Shown here piece after piece: positions 17,313 through 26,469 of a stretch of 64,000 nucleotides of DNA. Both the position numbers and the translations under genes were made by a program. The notes below the pieces were generated by a model, which was given only the letters and a program-made list of their open reading frames with translations, searched no databases and had not been told where the DNA came from. Source of the stretch: JBQSUQ01 sp052384575 (GTDB taxonomy: Bacteria > Pseudomonadota > Gammaproteobacteria > Enterobacterales > Pasteurellaceae); the NCBI GenBank assembly GCA_052384575.1, contig JBQSUQ010000016.1. One strand, written 5' to 3'. The first letter of the stretch is position 1; the number at the start of each line of letters is the position of its first letter.

Positions 17313-18059
17313 CTATTTTCTGACCACTTTGAGAGGGGAGAAAGCTTGTGCTACAGGCATGATTTCAATGCGATTCACATTGACATGGGCAGGCTGTTGG
17401 TAAATCCAAAGCGCTGCGTTGGCAATATCTTCTGGTTGAATGGATTGCACGCCTTTATAAAGATCAGCCGCTTTTTCATCATCACCTTTAAAACGGACAT
17501 TGGAAAATTCAGTACCGCCACATAAGCCTGGCTCAATATTGGTAACACGAATAGCTGTACCAACAAGATCCGCTCGTAAATTTAAACTAAATTGCTCAAC
17601 GAAAGCTTTGGTTGCACCATAGACATTGCCGCCTGGATAAGGATAAGTCCCCGCAATAGATCCTAAATTGATAATATGTCCTTTGTTTTTTTCGACCATT
17701 TTAGGCAATACTTGATGAGTAAGATAAGTAAGACCCACAATATTGGTATTGATCATGGTCAACCAGTCGTCAAATTTTGCTTGGTGAGCAAGCTCTAATC
17801 CCAATGCGAGCCCTGCATTATTCACTAATAAGTCAATATCAGCCCATTCAGCTGGCAATTGCGAAAGTGCGGTGTCAATTTCTTGTGTTTTGGACACATC
17901 CATTTGTAACGGATAGAAATTTTCGCCGAGTTCATGTTGTAGTGCTTGTAATTTATCTAAACGGCGAGCTGCACCAATGACTTTGTAGCCTGCATTGATA
18001 AAGGCTGAGCAAATCGCTTTACCAAATCCTGCTGATGCGCCTGTAACTAAAATTGCCAT
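17313..18059 (-). CDS. ydfG: NADP-dependent short-chain dehydrogenase YdfG-type
   Basis: Classical SDR of 248 residues, likely acting on 3-hydroxy acids such as serine and allo-threonine, or on malonic semialdehyde, as the E. coli enzyme does. The cofactor motif TGASAGFGKAI lies at 6-16, NNAG at about 85-88, the catalytic Ser in LGSIAGTYPYPGG and YGATK as the YxxxK pair near 148-152. EPGLCGGTEFSNVRFKGDDEKA is typical of YdfG. It is a single gene, convergent with mdh. Confidence 0.92.
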   Translation of the reverse strand: MAILVTGASAGFGKAICSAFINAGYKVIGAARRLDKLQALQHELGENFYPLQMDVSKTQEIDTALSQLPAEWADIDLLVNNAGLALGLELAHQAKFDDWLTMINTNIVGLTYLTHQVLPKMVEKNKGHIINLGSIAGTYPYPGGNVYGATKAFVEQFSLNLRADLVGTAIRVTNIEPGLCGGTEFSNVRFKGDDEKAADLYKGVQSIQPEDIANAALWIYQQPAHVNVNRIEIMPVAQAFSPLKVVRK

Positions 18060-18096
18060 ATAACCTCCTGTATTTAAAATATTGATTTATCATAAC

Positions 18097-18135
18097 AAAA
18101 AATCCTACGCAAATGGAATGAACGTAGGATTTTTT
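18097..18135 (-). terminator. Terminator of cyuA
   Basis: AAAATCCTACG pairs with CGTAGGATTTT across a 13-base loop, just after the cyuA stop on the minus strand. Confidence 0.75.
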
Positions 18136-18140
18136 ATGGA

Positions 18141-19448
18141 TTATGTTAATTTCGGTTTACTGACCATGATTTCAATCACTTGTCGGTCTGTATATTGCAT
18201 ACTGCGAGAGGCAATATTACATAAGTTATTGATGGAGCGATCAATATCATGCTCAACAATGCCTTCATTACCTGTGACCTGACTGTTATCTAATGCCATT
18301 AAAACAGACTTATAACCCGAAGTGACACTGGTTGACACTTTCATTGCACAACTGTTTGCCGCACCATCACAGATAATGCCACTGATATCGCCAATCATAC
18401 TGCTGATTGCCATGCTAATACTTTCAAATTTCCCAGTTAATAGCCAAGCAACACCAGCGCAGCTTCCCATTGCTGCGGTAGTGGCAGCGCAAAGGGCAGA
18501 AAGTTTTGGGAGTTTGCTATGAATATAAATTGCCATTAAGTGAGATAAAAATAGTGCACGAATACGTTGCTCTTCCGTTGCATTGATGTGACGCGCGACC
18601 ACTACAACAGGCATAGTTGCAGTAATGCCTTGGTTGCCTGAGCCTGAGTTACTCATCGCAGGAAGATTGGCTCCGCCCATTCTTGCGTCAGAAGCAGCAG
18701 TGGTTTCAATAACAATTCGGTTGAGCAAATCGTCGCTAATTAATCCCATACCAATTTGTTTTTGCAACGTGCGACCAATATGCAAACCGTAATCAGTGCG
18801 TAAGCCTTCTTGTGAAAGTGCACTATTGAGTTTTGCTGCCTCTTCAATAAAACGGATTTTTTCTAACTCGACATTCATTGAAAAATCGAACAGATCTTTT
18901 GCGGAAAGTGCGGTGAAAATATCTGCAATTTCATCATTTTCTACGGCGCAAGGTTTGCTAAAAATGCACTGACCATTTTTTTCAATATAAATCACATTGG
19001 TGTGATGAGCAGCAATACGAACACGAACGATATCATCTTGATAGAATAAATTCGCTTCTGAGTAAAGAATATGCTCTGTTTCAAAAATTGAAACGGAGAC
19101 CTTGTCTTCACTTAGCATGGCTTTGGCTTGCTTAACTTGTTCTGCAGTAATCTGCTTTAATACTTCCAATCCAGCGTTCGGTTCGCCTCCAATTGCGCCG
19201 ATAGCAGCAGCCATGGCTAATCCCACAGTACCTGTACCAGGAACAGTAACGCCCATGCCATTTTTCATGAGATTAGGCGATACTTTTGCTTCTATACGTT
19301 CAGGAATATAGCCTAAATGCTGGCGTCCAATAGCAGACGCCAACGCCAATGAAATGGGTTCTGTACAACCCAGAGCAGGAACCACTTCATTAGTTACAGC
19401 GGTAAGAATCGCTTGTTCTAAATTTTGCTGATTGATATCCATATCCAT
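18141..19448 (-). CDS. cyuA: L-cysteine desulfidase, YhaM/CyuA (UPF0597) family
   Basis: Protein of 435 residues of the serine-dehydratase-alpha-like UPF0597 family. E. coli CyuA (YhaM) degrades L-cysteine to pyruvate, ammonia and sulfide using an iron-sulfur cluster. Visible hallmarks are VVPALGCTEPISLALASA near the start, KVSPNLMKNGMGVTVPGTG, PAMSNSGSGNQGITATMPV, and ICDGAANSCAMKVSTS near the C-terminus; the cysteines in GCTEP and CDGAANSC are likely cluster ligands. It stands alone, with no cyuP-like transporter beside it. An internal uptake sequence occurs near 18905. Confidence 0.9.
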   Translation of the reverse strand: MDMDINQQNLEQAILTAVTNEVVPALGCTEPISLALASAIGRQHLGYIPERIEAKVSPNLMKNGMGVTVPGTGTVGLAMAAAIGAIGGEPNAGLEVLKQITAEQVKQAKAMLSEDKVSVSIFETEHILYSEANLFYQDDIVRVRIAAHHTNVIYIEKNGQCIFSKPCAVENDEIADIFTALSAKDLFDFSMNVELEKIRFIEEAAKLNSALSQEGLRTDYGLHIGRTLQKQIGMGLISDDLLNRIVIETTAASDARMGGANLPAMSNSGSGNQGITATMPVVVVARHINATEEQRIRALFLSHLMAIYIHSKLPKLSALCAATTAAMGSCAGVAWLLTGKFESISMAISSMIGDISGIICDGAANSCAMKVSTSVTSGYKSVLMALDNSQVTGNEGIVEHDIDRSINNLCNIASRSMQYTDRQVIEIMVSKPKLT

Positions 19449-19453
19449 AAAGT

Positions 19454-21490
19454 TTATTCAATCCCTTTATGACGTAATAGCGCATCTAATGTTGGTTTGC
19501 GACCGCGGAAACGCTCAAATAATGCCATTGGTTCTTCAGAACCACCACGAGACAGAATTTCATCTAGGAAGGATTTACCTGTTACTGGATTAAAAATACC
19601 TTCTTCTTCAAAGCGTGAATAGGCATCTGCAGATAGCACTTCTGCCCAGAGATAGCTGTAATAACCGGCTGCATAACCACCAGCGAAAATATGGCTAAAA
19701 CTATGTGGTGTTCTTGCCCAATCAACGCCTTTGATAACAGAGACATCTTGTTTTACTTGGTTTAATGTATCCAAAATTTGATTGGTTTGACCAATTTGAT
19801 ATTGATGATGTAAACGGAAATCAAATAAACCAAATTCTAATTGGCGGAGAACAAACATTGCCGCTTGGAAGTTTTTCGCTTTGATTAATTGAGTTAATTT
19901 TTCTTTTGGTAGCGGTTCTCCAGTTTCATAATGTCCTGAAATAAAGGCGAGTGCTTCTTCTTCCCAGCACCAGTTTTCTAAGAATTGGCTTGGTAATTCC
20001 ACCGCGTCCCATGGCACGCCGTTAATACCTGCCACATCACCCACGTCAATTTGTGTGAGCATATGATGAATACCATGCCCAAATTCATGGAATAAGGTAG
20101 TGACTTCATCATGTGTGAATAATGCAGGTTTGTCGCCCACAGGTGCATTGAAGTTACAGGTTAAATAGGCAACGGGCTTTTGAATTGAACCATCAGCTAA
20201 ACGTCTGCGACCAACGCAATCATCCATCCAAGCACCGCCACGTTTATTTTCACGAGCATATAAATCTAAATAGAAACTACCACGCACTTGATGTTGTTCA
20301 TCCACCAAATCAAAGAAGCGAACATCTTTGTGATAGGTGTCAACATCAAAGCGTTCTACCGCATTAATGTTAAAAATACGTTTGATCAATTCAAATAATC
20401 CTGAAAGAACACGATTTTCTGGGAAATACGGGCGTAATTCTTCATCATTAATCGAATAGAGGGCTTGTTTTTGCTTTTCACTATAAAACGAAATATCCCA
20501 AGGTTGTAAATAAATATATTCTTGATCTTGCTGCACAAATTTTTTCAGATCACAAAGTTCTTTTTTTGCCTGATCCTTAGAACGTTTTGCTAGATCTTCA
20601 AGGAAATCTAAAACCTGTTGTGGATTTTCTGCCATTTTGGTGGCAAGTGAACGATCGGTATAGCGTTCAAATCCAAGCAGTTGAGCCAATTCCACGCGTA
20701 AATCAAGAATTTCACCCATGATTTCTGAGTTATCCCATTTACCTGCATTTGGGCCTTGATCTGAGGCTCTAGTGACAAAAGCGCGGTACATTTCTTCGCG
20801 TAATTCAGCATTTTCGCAATAAGTCATTACAGGTAAATAGCTTGGGAATTCCAAGGTAAAACGATAGCCTGTCATACCTTTGCTTTCAGCCGATTGTTTA
20901 GCAGCTTGTAATGCACTTTCTGGTAAGCCTGCTAATTGTGATTCATCGGTAATAATTTTTTCCCAGCCCATTGTAGCGTCAAGCACATTATTGCTGAATT
21001 GCGAGCTTAATTCGGATAAACGAGCAGCAATTTCGCCATAACGTTTTTGTTGTTCTGCTGGTAAGGAAATACCAGAGAGCTCAAAATCACGCAGGCTATT
21101 TTCAATGGCTTTTTTTTGCGCCACATCGTAATGTTCATATTCTGGGCTTTGTTTTAATGCGAGATAAGCATTATATAGTCCTTGGTGTTGCCCAACCCAA
21201 GTGCCATATTCCGATAATAACGGCAAACACGCTTGATAGGCTTCGCGTAATTCAGGGCTATTTTTCACCGCATTTAAATGACCAATTGGCGACCAAGCTT
21301 TACTTAAACGATCATTCACTTCTGCTAATGGCAAGTAAAAGTTTTGCCAACTAGGCTCAGGTTGCTTTAATAGTTGTTCTGTCACATCACGACAATCTTG
21401 GATTAATTTCTCTACCGCAGGTTGAATATGTTGAGGTTCAATTTTTGAGAAAGGAGGTAATGTATTATTTTCTAATAATGGGTTTGTCAT
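19454..21490 (-). CDS. prlC: Oligopeptidase A
   Basis: Cytosolic M3 zinc metallopeptidase of 678 residues that degrades oligopeptides, including cleaved signal peptides. The zinc motif HEFGHGIHH lies around residue 465, with a downstream glutamate ligand in ELPSQFLENWCWEE. PHSFSHIFAGGYAAGYYSYLWAEVLSADAYSRF near the end is diagnostic of the family. I use the ATG at 21490 (MTNPLLENN); a ten-codon extension is not family-like. It ends five bases before cyuA begins, so the two may share a transcript. Confidence 0.96.
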   Translation of the reverse strand: MTNPLLENNTLPPFSKIEPQHIQPAVEKLIQDCRDVTEQLLKQPEPSWQNFYLPLAEVNDRLSKAWSPIGHLNAVKNSPELREAYQACLPLLSEYGTWVGQHQGLYNAYLALKQSPEYEHYDVAQKKAIENSLRDFELSGISLPAEQQKRYGEIAARLSELSSQFSNNVLDATMGWEKIITDESQLAGLPESALQAAKQSAESKGMTGYRFTLEFPSYLPVMTYCENAELREEMYRAFVTRASDQGPNAGKWDNSEIMGEILDLRVELAQLLGFERYTDRSLATKMAENPQQVLDFLEDLAKRSKDQAKKELCDLKKFVQQDQEYIYLQPWDISFYSEKQKQALYSINDEELRPYFPENRVLSGLFELIKRIFNINAVERFDVDTYHKDVRFFDLVDEQHQVRGSFYLDLYARENKRGGAWMDDCVGRRRLADGSIQKPVAYLTCNFNAPVGDKPALFTHDEVTTLFHEFGHGIHHMLTQIDVGDVAGINGVPWDAVELPSQFLENWCWEEEALAFISGHYETGEPLPKEKLTQLIKAKNFQAAMFVLRQLEFGLFDFRLHHQYQIGQTNQILDTLNQVKQDVSVIKGVDWARTPHSFSHIFAGGYAAGYYSYLWAEVLSADAYSRFEEEGIFNPVTGKSFLDEILSRGGSEEPMALFERFRGRKPTLDALLRHKGIE

Positions 21491-21538
21491 AAATATCCTT
21501 ATGGGGAGCAATGAAAACATTGCTCCGTTTGTTATTTA

Positions 21539-22510
21539 TTAGTTGATTTTAGTAAGAATAAGATTTGCCATCATTGCAATATGGTCATCATCTGCATTTA
21601 ATGCCGGAATATATTGGAAGGTTTTGCCACCATGTTCTAAGAAATATTCACGATTTTCTTCATCAATTTCTTCAATGGTTTCTAAACAATCCACAGAAAA
21701 TCCCGGACAAACAACAGCAATTTTTTCAATGCCATTTTTTGCTGCATTTTGCATAAATTCATCCGTATAAGGCTGTAACCATTCTTCTTTTCCAAAACGT
21801 GATTGGAAGGTCATTTGCCATTGCGTTTCTTTCAAACCGAGTTGATCAACAACTGCAATGGTGGTTTGACGACAATGCTCACGATAATAATCGCCTTTTT
21901 GTTCATAACTTAATGGAATACCATGATAAGAGAACAGTAAAAACTCATCTTCTTGCATTTTCGCTTTGATGGAACGCACTAAAGCTGAAATATAGTTTTC
22001 ATCTAAATGATAAGAATGAATAAAGTCAAAAGGCACAATATGGCGCTGTTTTTTCAATGCATCAGCAAAGGCATCAAAAACGGAAGCAGTAGTTGTACTA
22101 CTGTATTGTGGGTACAGTGGTAACACAACGATTTTTTCCACATTCAAATCTGTTAATTTTTGCACCGCACTTTGAATGGAAGGATTGCCATAACTCATGC
22201 CAATTTCCACTTCAATATCTAAATCAGCATGATGTTGTGCAAAATAAGCCTGTAATTTTTCTTGCTGCTGCTTGGTGGTTGCTAAGAGAGGCGAGCCTTG
22301 TTCTGTCCACACCGATTGGTAATTCTTTGCAACTCGTTTTGAACGAGGTGGAAGAATAATAAAGTTAAGTAATGGCCACCAGCGCCATTTAGGCAGATCC
22401 ACAACGCGAGGATCTGTCAAAAATTGACGCAAATAAGGCTTAATGGCTTCTGGAGTTGGTGCATCTGGTGTGCCCAGATTGGCTAATAAAATACCAATTT
22501 TTTTATTCAT
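21539..22510 (-). CDS. hemH: Ferrochelatase
   Basis: Inserts ferrous iron into protoporphyrin IX to make heme; 323 residues, membrane-associated in the cytosol. Diagnostic segments are KIGILLANLGTPDAPTP, YLRQFLTDPRVVDLP, LPLYPQYSSTTTASVFDA, the metal-site histidine in LLFSYHGIPLSYEQKGDYYREHC, and FQSRFGKEEWLQPYTDE. Haemophilus species typically need external heme or protoporphyrin and keep hemH even when the earlier pathway is absent. Its start overlaps the upstream thioesterase gene by eight bases. Confidence 0.96.
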   Translation of the reverse strand: MNKKIGILLANLGTPDAPTPEAIKPYLRQFLTDPRVVDLPKWRWWPLLNFIILPPRSKRVAKNYQSVWTEQGSPLLATTKQQQEKLQAYFAQHHADLDIEVEIGMSYGNPSIQSAVQKLTDLNVEKIVVLPLYPQYSSTTTASVFDAFADALKKQRHIVPFDFIHSYHLDENYISALVRSIKAKMQEDEFLLFSYHGIPLSYEQKGDYYREHCRQTTIAVVDQLGLKETQWQMTFQSRFGKEEWLQPYTDEFMQNAAKNGIEKIAVVCPGFSVDCLETIEEIDEENREYFLEHGGKTFQYIPALNADDDHIAMMANLILTKIN

Positions 22511-22931
22511 TATGATCTATTACCGAAAGTGTTAAACGTGAAGTGCAGCATAGTTTATCTTCTTGATCACGAATGTCAATTTGCCATACTTGAAGTGTGC
22601 GTCCAATTTTGATTGGATAAGCTTTACCAATAACAAAGCCCCCTTTTTTAGCAGGACGCAAGTGGCTAGCGTTGATTTCAGCTCCTACCACGATTTTGCC
22701 TTCTTCGGTGCAACAATAACCTGCTAATGATCCGACGGTTTCTGCTAGTGCCGCTGACACACCACCATGCAAAATGCCTACAGGTTGCATTGTTTTTTCA
22801 TTAACAGGCATTTTTGCTTCAAGCCAATCATCGCCTTTGGCAATAAATTCAATGCCAAGATATTCTATCGCGCAATGCTTACAGCCTTCATTGAGGTCTT
22901 GTAAGCTAAATTCGCGTTTCCAAATCGCCAT
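22503..22931 (-). CDS. ydiI: Hot-dog thioesterase, YdiI/MenI-like
   Basis: Acyl-CoA thioesterase of 142 residues in the PaaI/YdiI hot-dog group. The signature TMQPVGILHGGVSAALAETVGSLAG (about 46-70) carries the catalytic Glu in ALAETVG and the HGG turn. E. coli YdiI hydrolyses 1,4-dihydroxy-2-naphthoyl-CoA in menaquinone synthesis; that substrate is plausible here but not shown. It sits between ydiJ and hemH and overlaps hemH by eight bases. From memory, the Rd counterpart beside hemH is only moderately similar, one reason to think this is another species. Confidence 0.88.
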   Translation of the reverse strand: MAIWKREFSLQDLNEGCKHCAIEYLGIEFIAKGDDWLEAKMPVNEKTMQPVGILHGGVSAALAETVGSLAGYCCTEEGKIVVGAEINASHLRPAKKGGFVIGKAYPIKIGRTLQVWQIDIRDQEDKLCCTSRLTLSVIDHNE

Positions 22932-22954
22932 TTTACTTTCCTTAATGTTAATCG

Positions 22955-25900
22955 TTATTTAAAAAGTGTTAATAATGCTTGCACTGGGTGCAAGGCGGTA
23001 AATTGTTCAAATCGTTTTACTTGGCTGCGACAAGAATAGCCAGTGACTAAACAACGTTGTGGATTTTTTCCCTGTAATTTCTTTTGCCAAGAAATATCAT
23101 AGATTTGTTTTGACATCTCTTGATTATTTAAATCATGACCAAAGACACCAGCCATACCGCAGCAGCCCACCGTATGAATTTGTAGTTCTTCTCCAAAAGC
23201 AGCAAAAATTTGTTGCCATATTTTTGGACTGGTTGGCATTGCAGTCGCTTCAGTACAATGTGGGAATAGATGCCAACTTTCTGCAGCTAAAGTGCGGTCA
23301 GAAATTTCACGATTTTGCACCGCACTTTTGAATACTTCAGTATTCAGCTGAGCGCTTAACCATTCGTGCGATGTTAAGACTTGGAAATCGCCACGTTCAT
23401 GTTCTAAAACTTCTTTATATTCATCACGATAAGACAAAACAATGGCTGGATCGACCCCAACTAATGGAATCCCTAAATCTGCCACTCGATTCAAAAATGC
23501 GGACTGATTGCGAGCAGTTTGCGCAAATTGATTGAGGAAGCCTTTAATATGTTGTGCTTTCCCATTTGGTTTGAAGGGTAGCACAATCGGTTGATAACCT
23601 AATTTTTGGCATAACTCAACAAAATCAGCTACCACTTTAGCATCGTAATAAGAAGTATAAGGATCTTGCACAATAAACAACATATTGGTTTTTTCTTGCG
23701 CAGATAGCGATTCTAATTGCTCGAGCGGTTTATCTCTATAACCAATTTGCACTAATTGCTGTTGTAAATTAGGTTGGGAAAGTAGAGGTAAATCCACCAT
23801 TCCTAAAGTTTTTTCCACCGCACTTTGTACCAGTTTTGCTTTGGTAAAGAAATTGAAAAAACGAGGTGCTTTCGCCATATAAGGCGCTGCAACTTCTAAA
23901 TTCGCCACCACATAATCTTTTGCTGGGCGTGCATAGCGTTGATGATAAAAGTAAAAGAATTTTGAACGGAAACTTGCCACGTCAATTTTAATTGGGCATT
24001 GACTTGCACAGGCTTTACAGGCTAAGCAAGTATCCATTGCCGATTTCACTTCATGAGAAAAATCGTATTCTTTGTCTTTTTTCAATGTGTTTTTGATTTT
24101 TTGAACAAACTCACTGAGTTTTATGTTGCTTTGTTTAAATTTTAATTGCTCAGGTTGAACCTGTTCTTTTGCCATTAAATGTAACCATTCACGCACCATA
24201 GCAGCGCGACCTTTTGGCGAAAGTAAACGGTTTCGGCTAACCTTCATCGAAGGACACATGGTGCTATACACATCAAAATTAAAGCAAAGTCCATTACCAT
24301 TACAATTCATTGCGCCAGAAAATTCTTCTCGTATTTGAATCGGAATTTGGCGATCGTAATCTGCACGCATTGTGGTTGCAGCAACAGAGTAGAGCTCATC
24401 TTCGCAATTAAGTGGTGTGCAAATTTTGCCTGGGTTGAGGCGATTATGTGGATCAAAGAGGAACTTCACATAGCGTAATTCTTGCCAAAGTTCTGGGGTA
24501 AAGAATTTTTCCCCATATTGTGAACGCATGCCTTTACCATGTTCACCCCAAATTAAACCGCCATATTTTAATGTGAGATCGGCAACTTGATCGGAGATTT
24601 GTTTAAATAGTTTTACTTGCTCAACATCCGTCAAATCAAGGGCTGGACGAACATGCAAGACACCAGCGTCAACATGTCCAAACATGCCATACTGTAAATT
24701 GTAGCTATCTAATAAAGCACGAAATTCTAAGATGTAATCCGCTAATTGCTCTGGTGGCACGCAGGTATCTTCAACAAAGGCAATAGGTTTTGCCCAACCT
24801 TTTGCATTACCTAATAATCCCACCGCTTTTTTACGCATCGCGTAAATACGTTCAATAGAAGCAAGGTCTGAAGTGACTTGATAACCAATAATGTTATCCT
24901 GTTTCTGTGCTATTTTTTGGTCTAATTGCTGACAAAGTGCGGTGACTTGTGCGTGAATTTTTGCTTGGTTATTGCCTGCATATTCCACAATATTTAAACC
25001 TAAAATTGGATTTTCAGGTTCTTCAGTTAATAAATCATTGACGGAATGCCAAATAATATCTTCTTTCGCTAAACCTAACACTTTGCTATCTACAGTTTCA
25101 ACAGATAGCGCATTGGCTGCAACCATAAAAGGCGCATTGCGTAATGCAGCATTGAAGGAACTGTATTTAATATTAATTAAGGTGCGATATTGCGGAATTG
25201 GGGTTAAATCTAACACCGCTTCGCATATAAAGGCGAGGGAACCTTCGGAGCCCGTTAAAATTCGGGTTAAATTAAAGGCACTTTCATCATCATTAAAGAC
25301 ATTTTTAAGATCATAGCCTGTTAGAAAACGGTTTAATTGCGGCAGATCATTGAGAATCGATTGACGTTTTTGTTGGCAACGATTGAATATTTCTTCATGT
25401 AATTGTCTTCCATGGGCAGAAAGATTATCAGGTAAATTCTGTAAAAATTGCACTGTTTTCACCGCACTTGTATCTAAAATTTCCCCGTTGATTAATACGC
25501 TTTTTAAGCCAAGCACATGATCGGATGTTTTGCCATATTGTAATGAGCCTTGCCCCGAAGCATCTGTATTAATCATGCCTCCAATGGTTGCTCGGTTACT
25601 GGTAGAAAGTTCGGGCGCAAAAAACAATCCGTAAGGTTTGAGATATTGATTCAGTTGATCTTTTACGACACCAGCTTGTACTCTTACCCAACGTTGTTCG
25701 ACATTGAGTTCTAAAATGCCAGTCATATGGCGTGACAAATCAACGATAATATTATTATTCAGAGATTGCCCGTTTGTGCCAGTACCCCCGCCACGCGGCG
25801 TGAAAGTTAAAGATTGGTATGCTTCGCGTTGTGCTAATTTAGTAAGACGTACCACATCAGCAACGGATTTAGGAAATAAAATAGCCTGCGGAAGTAATTG

Positions 25901-26044
25901 ATAAACACTGTTATCAGTGGCAAGACTGAGACGATCGGCATAATTTGAAGCAATATCGCCTTCAAAAGATTGTTGTTGTAGATCTTGTAAATAATCTGCC
26001 ACAACAGGATTAAGTTGGGGCACATCTTTTAAACGAGGTAGCAT
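22955..26044 (-). CDS. ydiJ: FAD-linked oxidase with 4Fe-4S domain, YdiJ family
   Basis: Large flavoprotein of 1029 residues, likely a D-2-hydroxyacid (D-2-hydroxyglutarate) dehydrogenase as shown for E. coli YdiJ. The FAD-binding domain is N-terminal (FTPRGGGTGTNGQSLN near 101-116; ELSTSNRATIGGMINTDASG). The FAD-oxidase C-terminal domain follows (GHVDAGVLHVRP, then GLIWGEHGKGMRSQY and FDPHNRLNPGKI). An iron-sulfur segment (MDTCLACKACASQCPIKID, about 676-694) and a C-terminal CCG-type domain (HTVGCCGMAGVFGHD) complete it. It is 23 bases upstream of ydiI, so ydiJ-ydiI-hemH look co-transcribed. Confidence 0.93.
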   Translation of the reverse strand: MLPRLKDVPQLNPVVADYLQDLQQQSFEGDIASNYADRLSLATDNSVYQLLPQAILFPKSVADVVRLTKLAQREAYQSLTFTPRGGGTGTNGQSLNNNIIVDLSRHMTGILELNVEQRWVRVQAGVVKDQLNQYLKPYGLFFAPELSTSNRATIGGMINTDASGQGSLQYGKTSDHVLGLKSVLINGEILDTSAVKTVQFLQNLPDNLSAHGRQLHEEIFNRCQQKRQSILNDLPQLNRFLTGYDLKNVFNDDESAFNLTRILTGSEGSLAFICEAVLDLTPIPQYRTLINIKYSSFNAALRNAPFMVAANALSVETVDSKVLGLAKEDIIWHSVNDLLTEEPENPILGLNIVEYAGNNQAKIHAQVTALCQQLDQKIAQKQDNIIGYQVTSDLASIERIYAMRKKAVGLLGNAKGWAKPIAFVEDTCVPPEQLADYILEFRALLDSYNLQYGMFGHVDAGVLHVRPALDLTDVEQVKLFKQISDQVADLTLKYGGLIWGEHGKGMRSQYGEKFFTPELWQELRYVKFLFDPHNRLNPGKICTPLNCEDELYSVAATTMRADYDRQIPIQIREEFSGAMNCNGNGLCFNFDVYSTMCPSMKVSRNRLLSPKGRAAMVREWLHLMAKEQVQPEQLKFKQSNIKLSEFVQKIKNTLKKDKEYDFSHEVKSAMDTCLACKACASQCPIKIDVASFRSKFFYFYHQRYARPAKDYVVANLEVAAPYMAKAPRFFNFFTKAKLVQSAVEKTLGMVDLPLLSQPNLQQQLVQIGYRDKPLEQLESLSAQEKTNMLFIVQDPYTSYYDAKVVADFVELCQKLGYQPIVLPFKPNGKAQHIKGFLNQFAQTARNQSAFLNRVADLGIPLVGVDPAIVLSYRDEYKEVLEHERGDFQVLTSHEWLSAQLNTEVFKSAVQNREISDRTLAAESWHLFPHCTEATAMPTSPKIWQQIFAAFGEELQIHTVGCCGMAGVFGHDLNNQEMSKQIYDISWQKKLQGKNPQRCLVTGYSCRSQVKRFEQFTALHPVQALLTLFK

Positions 26045-26469
26045 AAAATTTCTCTGCCTATTAAAGTCAAAACTGCCTGAAATCTTATCACAAAATTGAA
26101 TTAAAAAAGTATTTATTCAATAAAAAAGCAAGGAACATGACCAGTAAAAAACATCAGGCTTCATTTCATCGTTTGCGTAGTCAGAACTTAGTAAAATAGC
26201 ATTTATTTTACCGCACTTGATTAAATCAATCATTTTCCCGTTCAATTTTGATAAATTTACTCATTTTTTTACAAAAAGATGATTAATTAGTAGTCGAGTT
26301 GTTTTTTTTTGTACAATTTCGCCCGTTTAAAGTAAATCAAATCTCAGTATAGTTTGGGTTGATGAGCTTTATCAATGAAACTTAATTGTTTAACAAATGT
26401 TATTAAGTCAACAAAGGATATTTCAGTAATATTCTCATTTAATATTTAATCTTATAAGGAACACATAAT
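26045..26469 (+). other. Intergenic region between ydiJ and the HAF autotransporter
   Basis: About 425 AT-rich bases without a convincing gene. It contains one uptake sequence (near 26210), a run of nine T at 26302-26310, and an imperfect FNR-like palindrome with the wrong spacing (26359-26375). The autotransporter has the ribosome-binding site AAGGA just before its ATG. A 20-codon open frame at 26139 (MTSKKHQASF) has no support. Presumably both divergent promoters lie here. Confidence 0.4.

Noticed and set aside
26139..26201. Short gene MTSKKHQASF... between ydiJ and the autotransporter
   Set aside because: Only about 20 codons, with no family resemblance and no separate ribosome-binding site or terminator.
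26359..26375. FNR box before the HAF autotransporter
   Set aside because: The halves TTGAT and ATCAA are seven bases apart instead of four, so FNR would not be expected to bind.
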